A program made the position numbers and the translations under genes. A model generated the notes under the pieces. It ran no database searches, was not told where the DNA came from, and was given only the letters and a program-made list of their open reading frames with translations. DNA of 32,846 nt, from positions 1 through 32,846 of the forward strand of contig CAZKEF010000055.1 in NCBI GenBank assembly GCA_964551735.1. Direction: 5' to 3'. Positions 1 to 7,058 of this stretch are shown piece by piece. The first letter of the stretch is position 1. Each line of letters starts with the position of its first letter. The DNA comes from DAOUAT01 sp964551735 (GTDB lineage: Bacteria; Chloroflexota; Anaerolineae; CG2-30-64-16).

Positions 1-395
1 GATTGCCAAATCCAGGCTCGTCTCACACCGCCAGATCTGACGATCCGCCGCGAGCGACGCGCCGCCCGCGAGCAACACATGGATTCCCGCCATCGCTCAG
101 CCTGGATTGCCAAATCCAGGCTCGTCTCACACCGCCAGATCTGACGATCCGCCGCGAGCGACGCGCCGCCCGCGAGCAACACATGGATTCCCGCCATCGC
201 TCAGCCTGGATTGCCAAATCCAGGCTCGTCTCACACCGCCAGATCTGACGATCCGCCGCGAGCAACACATGGATTCCCACCAGCACTCAGCCTGGATTAC
301 CAAACCCAGGCTTGTCTCACACCGCCGGATCTGACGATCCGCCGCGAGCGACGTGCCGCCCCACAACGCTCGACCTGGATTGCCAAATCCAGGTC
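1..395. repeat. Tandem ~104-bp repeat array with hairpin units
   Basis: Four tandem units begin at 1, 105, 209 and 295, with a partial fifth from 378. Units 1 and 2 are 104 bp and look identical; unit 3 is 86 bp and unit 4 is 83 bp. Each junction carries a 10-bp-stem hairpin with a 4-nt loop, of core CCTGGATT-gcca-AATCCAGG, at 99-122, 203-226, 289-312 and 372-395; the window edge cuts the first copy. The array lies immediately past the stop codon of the minus-strand helicase gene. The window starts inside the array, so its full length is unknown. Open frames across it change with unit length and look like repeat artefacts. There is no protein gene here that I can support. Confidence 0.93.
372..395 (-). 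terminator. Hairpin just downstream of the helicase stop codon
   Basis: This is a perfect 10-bp inverted repeat, GACCTGGATT / AATCCAGGTC, with loop gcca. It starts about 5 bp past the minus-strand helicase stop (400-402). There is no T-run after the stem, so it is not a canonical intrinsic terminator. It may act as a 3' end stabiliser or a weak terminator. It is the last copy of the hairpin carried by the tandem array. Confidence 0.4.
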
Positions 396-399
396 ACGC

Positions 400-3300
400 T
401 CACCTGATCACCAGCCAGGTGATGAGCTCAAAGTCGGTCGTCTCCTGCGCCTGCGCGCGCTGGTCCACCAGCGCCGCGCCGCGACCTGACAGCAGGTGGC
501 TGACGGAGCGCTTCCGAAACGTGCTGGCGATGGACCGCACGGCCCTTTGGAGCAGGTCGTTGTAGCAGTCCATACTGGCGCCGCCGCACGTCTCCTGGTC
601 AAACAGGTTGCACAACTCCTCGTAGGGCGCGGTCTTGCCCGAGCACAGGAGCCGGTAGATCTCCAAAATCTGCTTCGGCTGCGCAAAGGTGAAGCGCACC
701 ACCCCATCCGTCCGCACGTAGACCAGGTAGTACGGTTTAAGCGGATTTACGACTTCGCTGCCGGCCGCATCACCGGCCTGGCGCAGGCAATAGATCACCC
801 CCGGCGCGATCAACGGATAGGCCGGGTCGGCCGGCACGACCGCGTAGAGGCCCAGCGGCGCTTCCGCCAGCAGCCGGCGGTTGCTTTCGATGTACTTGCT
901 CAACTCGATCCGGAAGTCGTCCAGGGTGAAGTCGTTGAGGTCAACGGTCTCGTTGAAGTCCTCCAGGTCGAGCACCTCGTCCTTCAACCGCAGGAGCTGC
1001 CGGTCGCGGTACTTGAGCTCGTCGGTGATCAGCTCTTCGATCTCGTCCGGCCGCAGCAGGTTATCCTCATTCGTGGCCGCGATATCCACCAACGCCATGC
1101 GCGCCTCGACGCGGCTCTTCAGGGTGATGTATTTGTCCAGGTCTTGGGTGGGCCAGAAGTTGATGAGCTGCACCGCGGGGTTGATGCTGCCAATGCGGTC
1201 GATGCGGCCGAAACGCTGGATGACCCGCACCGGGTTCCAATGGATGTCGTAGTTGACCAGATAGTCGCAGTCCTGCAGGTTCTGCCCTTCCGAGATGCAG
1301 TCCGTGGCGATCAGCAGATCAATCTCGCCCGCCTGCGGCATGGAGCGAATCAAGCTGCGCTTCTTGGCGATCGGCGAGAAGTTCGTCAGGATGTGGTTGA
1401 ACTCGTTCTTGCCGAAGGTGGTCTTGTTCTCGGTCGCGCCGCCGGAGACCAGGGCGATGTGGATGCCGAGCTCTTGCTGCGCCCAATCACGCAGCGCGCC
1501 GTAGAGGTAAGCTGCCGTGTCGGCAAAGGCCGTGAAGAGCAGCACCTTGCGGTTGGGTCGCCCGTCCTTATCCGTCGTCGGCTGCCGCACTTTGGCGGCG
1601 ATCAGCCGCTTCAGCTCGGCCAGCTTGGCGTCGCGCTCCGGCGTGATGCTTTCCGCCAAAGTTTGCAGAGTGTAGAGCTGCTGTTTATCACGGCGCAGAT
1701 CGGCCAGCCATCCATCCACGTTTAGATGCGCCATCTCGAACACCAGTTTCTCACCGACCTGAAAGGCCTCGCGCAGCTCGTCGTCCTCGAACTCCTCCAC
1801 CTCCAGATCGCCGAAATCGAGGCCGCCGTTCGCTGCTCGCAATTCCTCGAAACGGGCAATGCGCGCTTCAAGATCTTCGATCTTCTGGACCGTGCGGCCC
1901 AGTGTGATGGCGAACGAGTGCACCGAGCTTTCCAGGCGCTTGAGGAAGCCGACCTTCATCATGCCGATGAGGTAGAACTCGCGCTTCTCCTGGGTGAAGG
2001 CTACGAATCCCGACTTGTTTTGGTACAGAGGCACGAACTGGGGCAACACATAGCGCGACGGGTTGAACAGTGAGAGCTGGTACTGAGAGATTTCGTCGTT
2101 CAGCTTGTCATACGACATGAAGCGGCCCCGCAGGTCAATCTGCGGGAAGACCGCCACCGGCCGCAGCCGTTCCGGGAACCCGCCCAGTTGCGCCACCGAG
2201 TCGCGGTAGTAGCGTTGGATGTGCTTGCGTGACCGGGCGATGGTCAGCTCGTCGAGCAGCTTGAAAAACGCGGAGCTGAGCTTCTCAAGCAGGTCGCTGG
2301 TCTTGCGCTCACCGCTCCGCTTGGCCCACTCGCTGAAGGTGCGCTGGGCGACGGTCAGCGTGTCGGTGAGGTTGGGGATCCCGATGGTATCCCGGAAGGC
2401 GTCATCGCGGCCCTCGGTGATGAAGCTGATTTGGTTGCGCAAGTCGCTCAGGCTGTTATTGACCGGCGTCGCCGAAAGCAACAGTACGTTGGTCTTGACG
2501 CCGCTCTGGATGATGTCTTCCATCAACCGTTCATAGCGGCTCTTGCGGATCACCTCACCGGTTTCGTCGCGCCGGCCGCGCGTGTTATTGCGGAAATTGT
2601 GCGATTCATCAATGACGACCAGGTCATAGGCTCCCCAGTTGATGGTCGCCAGGTCAATATCGCCGGAGCGACCGCCCTCCCGGCTGAGATCGGTGTGCGA
2701 CAGCACGGTGTAGCTGAACCGGTCACGGACGAAGGGATTCAGCTCGCTGTTGTTTTGCGCCTGGTAGACCGTCCAGTTCTCGCGCAGCTTCTTGGGACAC
2801 AGCACCAGCACCCGGTAGTTGCGCAGCTCGAAATACTTGATGACCGCCAGCGCCTCGAAGGTCTTGCCGAGGCCGACGCTGTCCGCCAGGATGCAGCCGC
2901 CGTGCGTCTGGATCTTGCCAATGGCCCCTTTCACGCCATCCTTCTGGAACTCGAACAGCGCCTTCCAGACATCGGTGTCCACGATCTGGCTGCGCTCGTC
3001 AAGCAGTCGGCTGCGGGCCTGGTCGGCCAGGAACTGCTCGAAGAGATGATACAGGGTCTTGTAGTAGACGAACTCGGGCGCCTGATTACGGTAGAGCTGC
3101 TCAAGGTACAGGAGGACCTCCGCCCTCACATCTTGCACCAACTCGGCGTCGTTCCATAACTCATCGAACCAGGCCTTGAGCTCGCGGCGGTCACGGTTGC
3201 TGTCCACTTCCAGGTTGAGTTCGATGTTGTTGCCATCCTCGCCGAGACCCAACCCGCGCACCGTGAAGTTGGAGCTGCCGACGATGGCGTCGTCCACATC

Positions 3301-3705
3301 GCCGTGCGCGATGTGATACAGCTTGCCGTGCAGGAACCCGGCCTGCTTCACCGACTTGATCTCGGCCCTACGCGCCAGCCACTCCGCGCACTCGCGCGCC
3401 AGGCGTTTCTGCTGGAGCTGGTTCTGGAGCTGTAGGCCCTGGTCGGTGATCTGGAAGGTCTTGCCGTGGTCTGGATCCGGATCAACCGACCGGACGAAAC
3501 GCGGTTCACCGAACAGGAAGCGCAACCCGTTGATGTCCGCAAGCTGATCCCGCAGCGCATCGAAGGCATAGATGGTGAAATAGGCCGAGACAATCGAGAG
3601 GTCCGCGCCAGGCCGGATCTTGGCTCTCAGATAGTCGCCCACTGTGCCGCGACGATAGTTGTCCCGAATGCCGGAAGCGAGGAGTGGACGCTGATCCTTG
3701 GGCAT
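400..3705 (-). CDS. PLD-domain SNF2-family helicase
   Basis: A 1101-residue SF2 ATPase of the SNF2/RapA-like type with an N-terminal phospholipase D-like domain. Visible motifs are a PLD-type HGK at residues 126-128 followed by GSSNFT at 143-148, Walker A DSVGLGKT at 275-282, motif II DESH at 366-369 and motif III SAT at 411-413. The C-terminal helicase lobe has the long Q-RFGRIDRIGS motif VI. The start at 3705 is preferred over an upstream ATG at 3789: an AAGGAC Shine-Dalgarno lies 5-10 nt before it, the PLD domain follows directly, and the longer form would read through a terminator hairpin. Proteins with this architecture act on DNA and are often found near restriction or defence genes. 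No methyltransferase is present here, so the biological role is open. It appears to be a single-gene transcription unit. Confidence 0.88.
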   Translation of the reverse strand: MPKDQRPLLASGIRDNYRRGTVGDYLRAKIRPGADLSIVSAYFTIYAFDALRDQLADINGLRFLFGEPRFVRSVDPDPDHGKTFQITDQGLQLQNQLQQKRLARECAEWLARRAEIKSVKQAGFLHGKLYHIAHGDVDDAIVGSSNFTVRGLGLGEDGNNIELNLEVDSNRDRRELKAWFDELWNDAELVQDVRAEVLLYLEQLYRNQAPEFVYYKTLYHLFEQFLADQARSRLLDERSQIVDTDVWKALFEFQKDGVKGAIGKIQTHGGCILADSVGLGKTFEALAVIKYFELRNYRVLVLCPKKLRENWTVYQAQNNSELNPFVRDRFSYTVLSHTDLSREGGRSGDIDLATINWGAYDLVVIDESHNFRNNTRGRRDETGEVIRKSRYERLMEDIIQSGVKTNVLLLSATPVNNSLSDLRNQISFITEGRDDAFRDTIGIPNLTDTLTVAQRTFSEWAKRSGERKTSDLLEKLSSAFFKLLDELTIARSRKHIQRYYRDSVAQLGGFPERLRPVAVFPQIDLRGRFMSYDKLNDEISQYQLSLFNPSRYVLPQFVPLYQNKSGFVAFTQEKREFYLIGMMKVGFLKRLESSVHSFAITLGRTVQKIEDLEARIARFEELRAANGGLDFGDLEVEEFEDDELREAFQVGEKLVFEMAHLNVDGWLADLRRDKQQLYTLQTLAESITPERDAKLAELKRLIAAKVRQPTTDKDGRPNRKVLLFTAFADTAAYLYGALRDWAQQELGIHIALVSGGATENKTTFGKNEFNHILTNFSPIAKKRSLIRSMPQAGEIDLLIATDCISEGQNLQDCDYLVNYDIHWNPVRVIQRFGRIDRIGSINPAVQLINFWPTQDLDKYITLKSRVEARMALVDIAATNEDNLLRPDEIEELITDELKYRDRQLLRLKDEVLDLEDFNETVDLNDFTLDDFRIELSKYIESNRRLLAEAPLGLYAVVPADPAYPLIAPGVIYCLRQAGDAAGSEVVNPLKPYYLVYVRTDGVVRFTFAQPKQILEIYRLLCSGKTAPYEELCNLFDQETCGGASMDCYNDLLQRAVRSIASTFRKRSVSHLLSGRGAALVDQRAQAQETTDFELITWLVIR

Positions 3706-3749
3706 GGCACGTCCTTGATGAATTGTCAGAACGAAAACCCGATAATAGC

Positions 3750-3784
3750 AAAAAGCCGCGATCCCTCGGAAAAGGGGTCGCGGC
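3750..3784 (-). terminator. Intrinsic terminator upstream of the helicase gene
   Basis: Read on the minus strand, the 11-bp stem GCCGCGACCCC / GGGATCGCGGC (one G-U pair, 8-nt loop) is followed directly by TTTTT. This is a strong rho-independent terminator. It points toward the helicase gene and ends only 45 bp before its ATG. It either ends transcripts from the MNT/HEPN operon or works as an attenuator in the helicase leader. Confidence 0.8.
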
Positions 3785-3789
3785 CTCAT

Positions 3790-3817
3790 TTGACGTTCCG
3801 TTCCGCCATGCTATACT
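3790..3817 (+). promoter_or_regulatory. Plus-strand sigma70-like promoter inside the helicase leader
   Basis: TTGACG at 3790-3795 and TATACT at 3812-3817 are separated by 16 bp, each matching 5 of 6 consensus bases. The predicted start near 3824 would give an RNA antisense to the helicase leader. No convincing gene follows on the plus strand before 5670. It may be a chance match or drive a small antisense RNA. Confidence 0.4.
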
Positions 3818-3921
3818 ACGCACAGCACTTCGTCATGAAGGCTGCAACGCCCGATCCTGGGGCTTTCAGGAGACGGGTTCGAAGCCGATCAGCTCGCACC
3901 TGGTCGGCTTCGTGCATTTAT

Positions 3922-3971
3922 CAGACGAGATTATACCTTATTGCTGGTGCAAACAGCAAATGACTTTGCAC
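3922..3971 (-). promoter_or_regulatory. Promoter and 25-bp dyad for the helicase leader
   Basis: On the minus strand, TATAAT at 3935-3930 is a perfect -10 box. A weak -35, TTGCTG, lies at 3959-3954 with an 18-bp spacer. An inverted repeat, GTGCAAA-N11-TTTGCAC, spans 3947-3971 over the -35 region, where a repressor would bind. A start near 3922 would give a ~170-nt leader ending in the terminator at 3784-3750. Confidence 0.5.
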
Positions 3972-4184
3972 AAGGACGACCCTATGCCCAGCATAGCAAT
4001 GCGAAGTCACGCCGCCGAAGATGACTGCGCAGACCTACGCGGGAACCTCCGAGGCCTCCGCTCACCACCGTGAAACCATGACCACCCTCCCTTCACTCAT
4101 CACATACCCGGTGAATGGCGCGGGCTAGGGAGTGCCCAGGCTGGTTCTATGCGCGCGGCGCAGCGCGTTCCTGGTCGCTGCCGC

Positions 4185-4583
4185 TCACGGCCGGCACTCC
4201 GGGGGCAACGCGTTGGTCACCAGGTCAAAAACCTGCTCAGCCTGCACCACCGCATCGCCCGCCGTGCCTTGATCGGGCCAGAATTCCAGATCGTAGCGCA
4301 CCAATACCCCGTAGTCGGTCGTCTCGCTGAAGTCGTAGCGCTCCAACGCTGGCAGCGGCTGAAGTGGCGAGCACAGCCGTTGGAGTTCTTCCAGATCATG
4401 TGTACGCGGCACCGGCTGGCCATGGAACGCCAGTAATGCCTTGAGCGATTTCTCGATTGCTTGCTGCGCATGGAAGCAGGTTGTGTCGTAGGGGCCGTCG
4501 GCCTCCAATGTCCGGTGGCAGGCGTTGAGATCACTGCACACCTTCGACAGCCACCCGCGGGCCAGATCACAGCGATCGCTCAT
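4185..4583 (-). CDS. HEPN domain protein (MNT/HEPN pair)
   Basis: A 132-residue all-helical protein of the HEPN family, the usual partner of small MNT-type nucleotidyltransferases. The family signature is visible as H38 followed by QQAIEKSLKALL (40-51) and then RTHDL (60-64). The RX4-6H RNase motif of toxic HEPN proteins is not obvious, so RNase activity is not supported by sequence. The start at 4583 has an AGGGG element about 10 nt upstream. It overlaps the end of the upstream MNT gene by 17 bp, which implies translational coupling. An upstream in-frame ATG at 4634 would deepen the overlap and lacks a better ribosome site. Known pairs work as toxin-antitoxin modules in which MNT AMPylates the HEPN toxin; that role is inferred. 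Confidence 0.82.
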   Translation of the reverse strand: MSDRCDLARGWLSKVCSDLNACHRTLEADGPYDTTCFHAQQAIEKSLKALLAFHGQPVPRTHDLEELQRLCSPLQPLPALERYDFSETTDYGVLVRYDLEFWPDQGTAGDAVVQAEQVFDLVTNALPPECRP

Positions 4584-4950
4584 AAAGCACAACCCCTTCC
4601 TGCACGGCAGTGGTGATAAAGGCGTTCGGCACATCGCGCCACTGTGCGACCTCTTCCGGTGTCCAAACCAGGATATCCTTGGCGCCGGACAGCCCGGTCA
4701 GCGCGCGGCGATAGCGAGCCGCGCGCTTGTGGCGCGGAAGCACGGATGGCTCGACCAGCAGCAAATCATAGTCGCTGTCCGGCCGGGCATCCCCACGCGC
4801 CCGCGAGCCGAAGAGTACGATCTTCTGCGGCTCGCCGGCTGCCAGGATGCGCCGGATCATCTCCGCCAGGGTGGCATCGGCTGCCCAATCTGGCCTACGG
4901 GCCGCTGCGTCGCCGTGCTTCGGTGATCGTTTGCTTCTCGTAACAGTCAT
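4567..4950 (-). CDS. MNT-type nucleotidyltransferase (antitoxin-like)
   Basis: A 127-residue minimal nucleotidyltransferase of the pol-beta superfamily. The catalytic pattern is GSRARGDARPDSDYD at residues 48-62: the GSxxRG motif followed by a DxD metal site. The preferred start at 4950 has GGAGGAAAGG ending about 4 nt before the ATG. The ATG 15 bp upstream at 4965 has only a weak site and would itself contain part of this Shine-Dalgarno. It lies upstream of and overlaps the HEPN gene, as in MNT/HEPN toxin-antitoxin pairs, where the enzyme neutralises HEPN by adding AMP. A third acidic catalytic residue is expected further on, near KDILV. The N-terminal ~25 residues are basic and probably disordered. 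Confidence 0.85.
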   Translation of the reverse strand: MTVTRSKRSPKHGDAAARRPDWAADATLAEMIRRILAAGEPQKIVLFGSRARGDARPDSDYDLLLVEPSVLPRHKRAARYRRALTGLSGAKDILVWTPEEVAQWRDVPNAFITTAVQEGVVLYERSL

Positions 4951-4979
4951 TGCCCTTTCCTCCATGAGTGTCCGGCCAT

Positions 4980-4985
4980 ATTATA
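4980..4985 (-). promoter_or_regulatory. -10 box for the MNT/HEPN operon
   Basis: Perfect TATAAT on the minus strand, 30 bp upstream of the MNT start. The -35 region (TAAGAC at about 16 bp) is a poor match, which suggests regulated or weak transcription. Confidence 0.4.
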
Positions 4986-5054
4986 CCACAAGGTCTCTAG
5001 CGTCTTACGAGTGACGCACTGCCCTGTGAGCGCACTTCTGAATGAGCTAACCGC

Positions 5055-5639
5055 TCACCCGGTCGTCGTGATCTGCTGCCAGTCCCAGGCGCCGCGCTCC
5101 ATCTGCTCCAGGCTGCCGAGCCAGATCACTCCTTTCGGCAGCCGGAAGCATGCGGCGATCAGGATCCCCGCCTGCTTCTTGTGCGCCGCCTCATGGTAGA
5201 GCACCAGCGCCAGCCGGCCGGTCAGTGCCAGGGTCTTGCGCCATTTGTCCAGCGTGCGCGTTGAGGTCTCACGCTGGACCTCAACCGGCCACCACTCGCC
5301 TTTCAGGTTGAATGCCAGGTCCGGCTACGCGCGGGCATGCCAGGGTGATGCGTCGTCCGCCAGCAGGGCTTGCAGGTCGCCATCCACCGCGTAGCCAGCC
5401 GCGGCCAGGTGGTGCGCTGTCTCCAGGATCGCCACGCCGTGACTGACCGACTTGTGCCGCCGCGCGGCGGCCGCGATCTCCGAGTCGAGCGGCTCCCGGC
5501 CGAACGCCACCTAGCACCACTGCCGGCCCGTCGGGGTGAGCTGGCCGGTGCTATAGTTGTACGCGCGAACGCGATCGCCCCTGCGTGAACTTGCCCATCT
5601 GGGTACAGCATGATATAGTCTAGTCGCGACTAGCTTAGT
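5055..5639 (-). pseudogene. Decayed gene with two in-frame TAG codons, replication-relaxation-like
   Basis: One minus-strand frame is protein-like over ~195 codons but is cut by TAG at 5511-5513 and again at 5325-5327, with a TGA end at 5055-5057. The segments read like one protein: a wHTH-like piece (NYSTGQLTPTGRQW), a middle piece (GREPLDSEIAAAARRHKSVS), and a C-terminal piece starting PDLAFNLKGEWWPVEVQRE. The PD...ExQ spacing resembles a PD-(D/E)XK nuclease fold. The layout resembles replication-relaxation (Replic_Relax) proteins; that assignment is from memory and tentative. No intact N-terminus is visible, and the 5' end runs into the plus-strand promoter at 5591-5619. It is most likely a remnant of a mobile element. 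TAG readthrough is the less likely alternative. Confidence 0.65.
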
Positions 5640-5652
5640 TTAGCCTAGCTTA
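5591..5652 (+). promoter_or_regulatory. Promoter with a 14-bp palindromic operator for the ATPase operon
   Basis: TTGCCC (5591-5596) and TATAGT (5614-5619) are spaced by 17 bp. The perfect palindrome CTAGTCGCGACTAG (5620-5633) follows immediately and covers the expected transcription start. A direct repeat, CTAGCTTA, occurs at 5630-5637 and 5645-5652. This is the geometry of a dimeric repressor site. No regulator is encoded next to it, unless the ATPase or its partner binds here. Confidence 0.6.
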
Positions 5653-5669
5653 TCTCGATGAGGTGGGTC

Positions 5670-7058
5670 ATGTTTATCAACCGCGTGCGTGAGTTGAGCT
5701 TCCTGGAGCGGCGGTACGCCGCCGATCAGGCCGAGTTGGTCGTGCTCTACGGTCGGCGTCGCGTGGGTAAGACCGAGCTGCTGCGCCGCTTCTGCGAGGG
5801 CAAACGCCACTTTTTCTACGTGGCCGACCTGGGCACCGAGGCCAGCACCCTGGCGGAGCTGGCGCGGCGGTACGGCGAGCTGTTCCACAACGACCCCGAG
5901 AGCACGCACTTCGCCACCTGGGATCAGGCATTCAAAGCCCTGGCGCGCCAGGCCGGCGAGGAGCGCCTCATCGTGGTGCTCGATGAGTTTACCTACCTGC
6001 TGCAAACCAGCCCCACCTTGCCCTCCATCCTCCAGCGCCTCTGGGATGAGTCGCTCCAACACACCCACCTGATGCTGATCCTAAGCGGTAGCACCATCGG
6101 CATCATGGAGCGCGAGGTGTTGGCCTACCAGGCGCCTCTCTACGGCCGGCGCACGGCTCAATGGCATCTGCAGCCGCTGAGCTTCACCGATGCGCGGCTC
6201 TTCTTGCCCGGCTACAGCCTGCAGGATCAGGTGCGCGCCTACGCGGTGCTGGGCGGTGTACCGGCCTACCTGCGCCAGTTCGCCGATCGCCGGCCGCTGC
6301 TTGACAACATCGAAGGCGAGATCCTCAGCCAAGGCACGTTCCTGTACGACGAACCGCGCTTCCTGTTGCAGATGGAACTGCGCGAGCCGCGGGTCTACTT
6401 CGCGATCCTTGAAGCCATCGCCACCGGCCGCGTGCGCCAGGAGGAGATCAGCCAGGCGGTCGGTGTGAAAGGCACCTCGTTGGGCTACTACCTGAACACG
6501 TTGCGCGACCTCGGCCTGCTCGAGCGGGCGGTGCCGGTCACCGATGCCGACCCGGCCCACTCCCGGCAAGGGCGCTATCAACTGCTCGATCCCTTCTTCC
6601 GCTTCTGGTTCCGCTTCGTCTATCGCGAGCGCGTCCATCTGGAGCGCGGGGACACGGCCACGGTGCGCCAGGCGGTGAGCGAGCAGGTGGATGCGCTGAC
6701 CGGCTGGGCCTTTGAGGAGATCTGCCGCGCCCGTGTCTGGGAGCTGGCGGCCGCCGGCCGCATCCCCTTCCGACCGCAACGGGTCAGCATGTGGTGGGAT
6801 GCACAGGCGCAGATTGATGTGGCGGCTCTCGACGAGCAGCACATCCTGCTGGGCGAGTCCCGTTGGCGTTCGCGGCCCCTCGGTCCCGATGCGCTGGCTG
6901 AGCTCAAGCGCAAGGCCGAACGCGTGCCGGGCAACCGCCATCAAGTGCTGGCGTTGTTCTCGCGCGCGGGTTTCACCGAGCCACTACAGGCTGAAGCGGC
7001 CGGCCAGGGTGTGCTGTTGTTCGGCCTGGACGATCTGCTCGGCGTGGAGGCAAAATGA
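5670..7058 (+). CDS. Archaeal-type AAA ATPase with C-terminal DUF234 nuclease-like domain
   Basis: A 462-residue P-loop ATPase of the ATPase_2 family fused to a DUF234 domain. Walker A is GRRRVGKT at residues 28-35 and Walker B ends in LIVVLDEF (100-107). A winged-helix segment follows at about 245-290, then DPFFRFWFRFVY (307-318), which opens DUF234. The C-terminal part shows a PD-(D/E)XK-like core: FEE, QIDVAAL and GESRW, where relatives usually have GECKW, so the catalytic Lys is Arg here. The start at 5670 is chosen because family members begin MFINR-EL and AGGTGG lies just upstream; an ATG at 5658 adds four residues. The stop overlaps the next start (ATGA). These ATPases are abundant in archaea and Chloroflexota but lack a settled function. 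Confidence 0.87.
   Translation: MFINRVRELSFLERRYAADQAELVVLYGRRRVGKTELLRRFCEGKRHFFYVADLGTEASTLAELARRYGELFHNDPESTHFATWDQAFKALARQAGEERLIVVLDEFTYLLQTSPTLPSILQRLWDESLQHTHLMLILSGSTIGIMEREVLAYQAPLYGRRTAQWHLQPLSFTDARLFLPGYSLQDQVRAYAVLGGVPAYLRQFADRRPLLDNIEGEILSQGTFLYDEPRFLLQMELREPRVYFAILEAIATGRVRQEEISQAVGVKGTSLGYYLNTLRDLGLLERAVPVTDADPAHSRQGRYQLLDPFFRFWFRFVYRERVHLERGDTATVRQAVSEQVDALTGWAFEEICRARVWELAAAGRIPFRPQRVSMWWDAQAQIDVAALDEQHILLGESRWRSRPLGPDALAELKRKAERVPGNRHQVLALFSRAGFTEPLQAEAAGQGVLLFGLDDLLGVEAK

Larger units (their letters stand above)
3750..3922 (-). ncRNA. Candidate structured leader or small RNA before the helicase
   Basis: Between the predicted minus-strand promoter and the terminator lie three successive inverted repeats. 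These are CGAAGCCGA/TCGGCTTCG (3880-3888 with 3904-3912), a CCCG..CCTG / CAGG..CGGG hairpin with an internal loop (about 3850-3876), and the terminator stem itself. I do not recognise an Rfam family: it lacks the SRP core, the 6S layout and tmRNA tRNA-like ends. It could be an attenuator leader or a stand-alone ~170-nt RNA. The rest of the gene-free stretch 3985-4184 shows nothing I can name. Confidence 0.35.

Noticed and set aside
1..400. Repeat array as a CRISPR
   Set aside because: The whole 104-bp unit repeats, so there are no unique spacers, and no cas gene is present.
496..1725. 409-aa plus-strand frame
   Set aside because: It is antisense to the helicase and its composition follows the opposite strand's codons.
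3872..3890. GGTTCGAA segment resembling a tRNA T-loop
   Set aside because: The flanking bases do not form a T-stem or the rest of a cloverleaf on either strand.
3466..4073. Plus-strand open frames over the helicase leader, including a short frame from 3984 with AAGGACG upstream
   Set aside because: They are short, overlap hairpins and have no recognisable protein features or support from neighbours.
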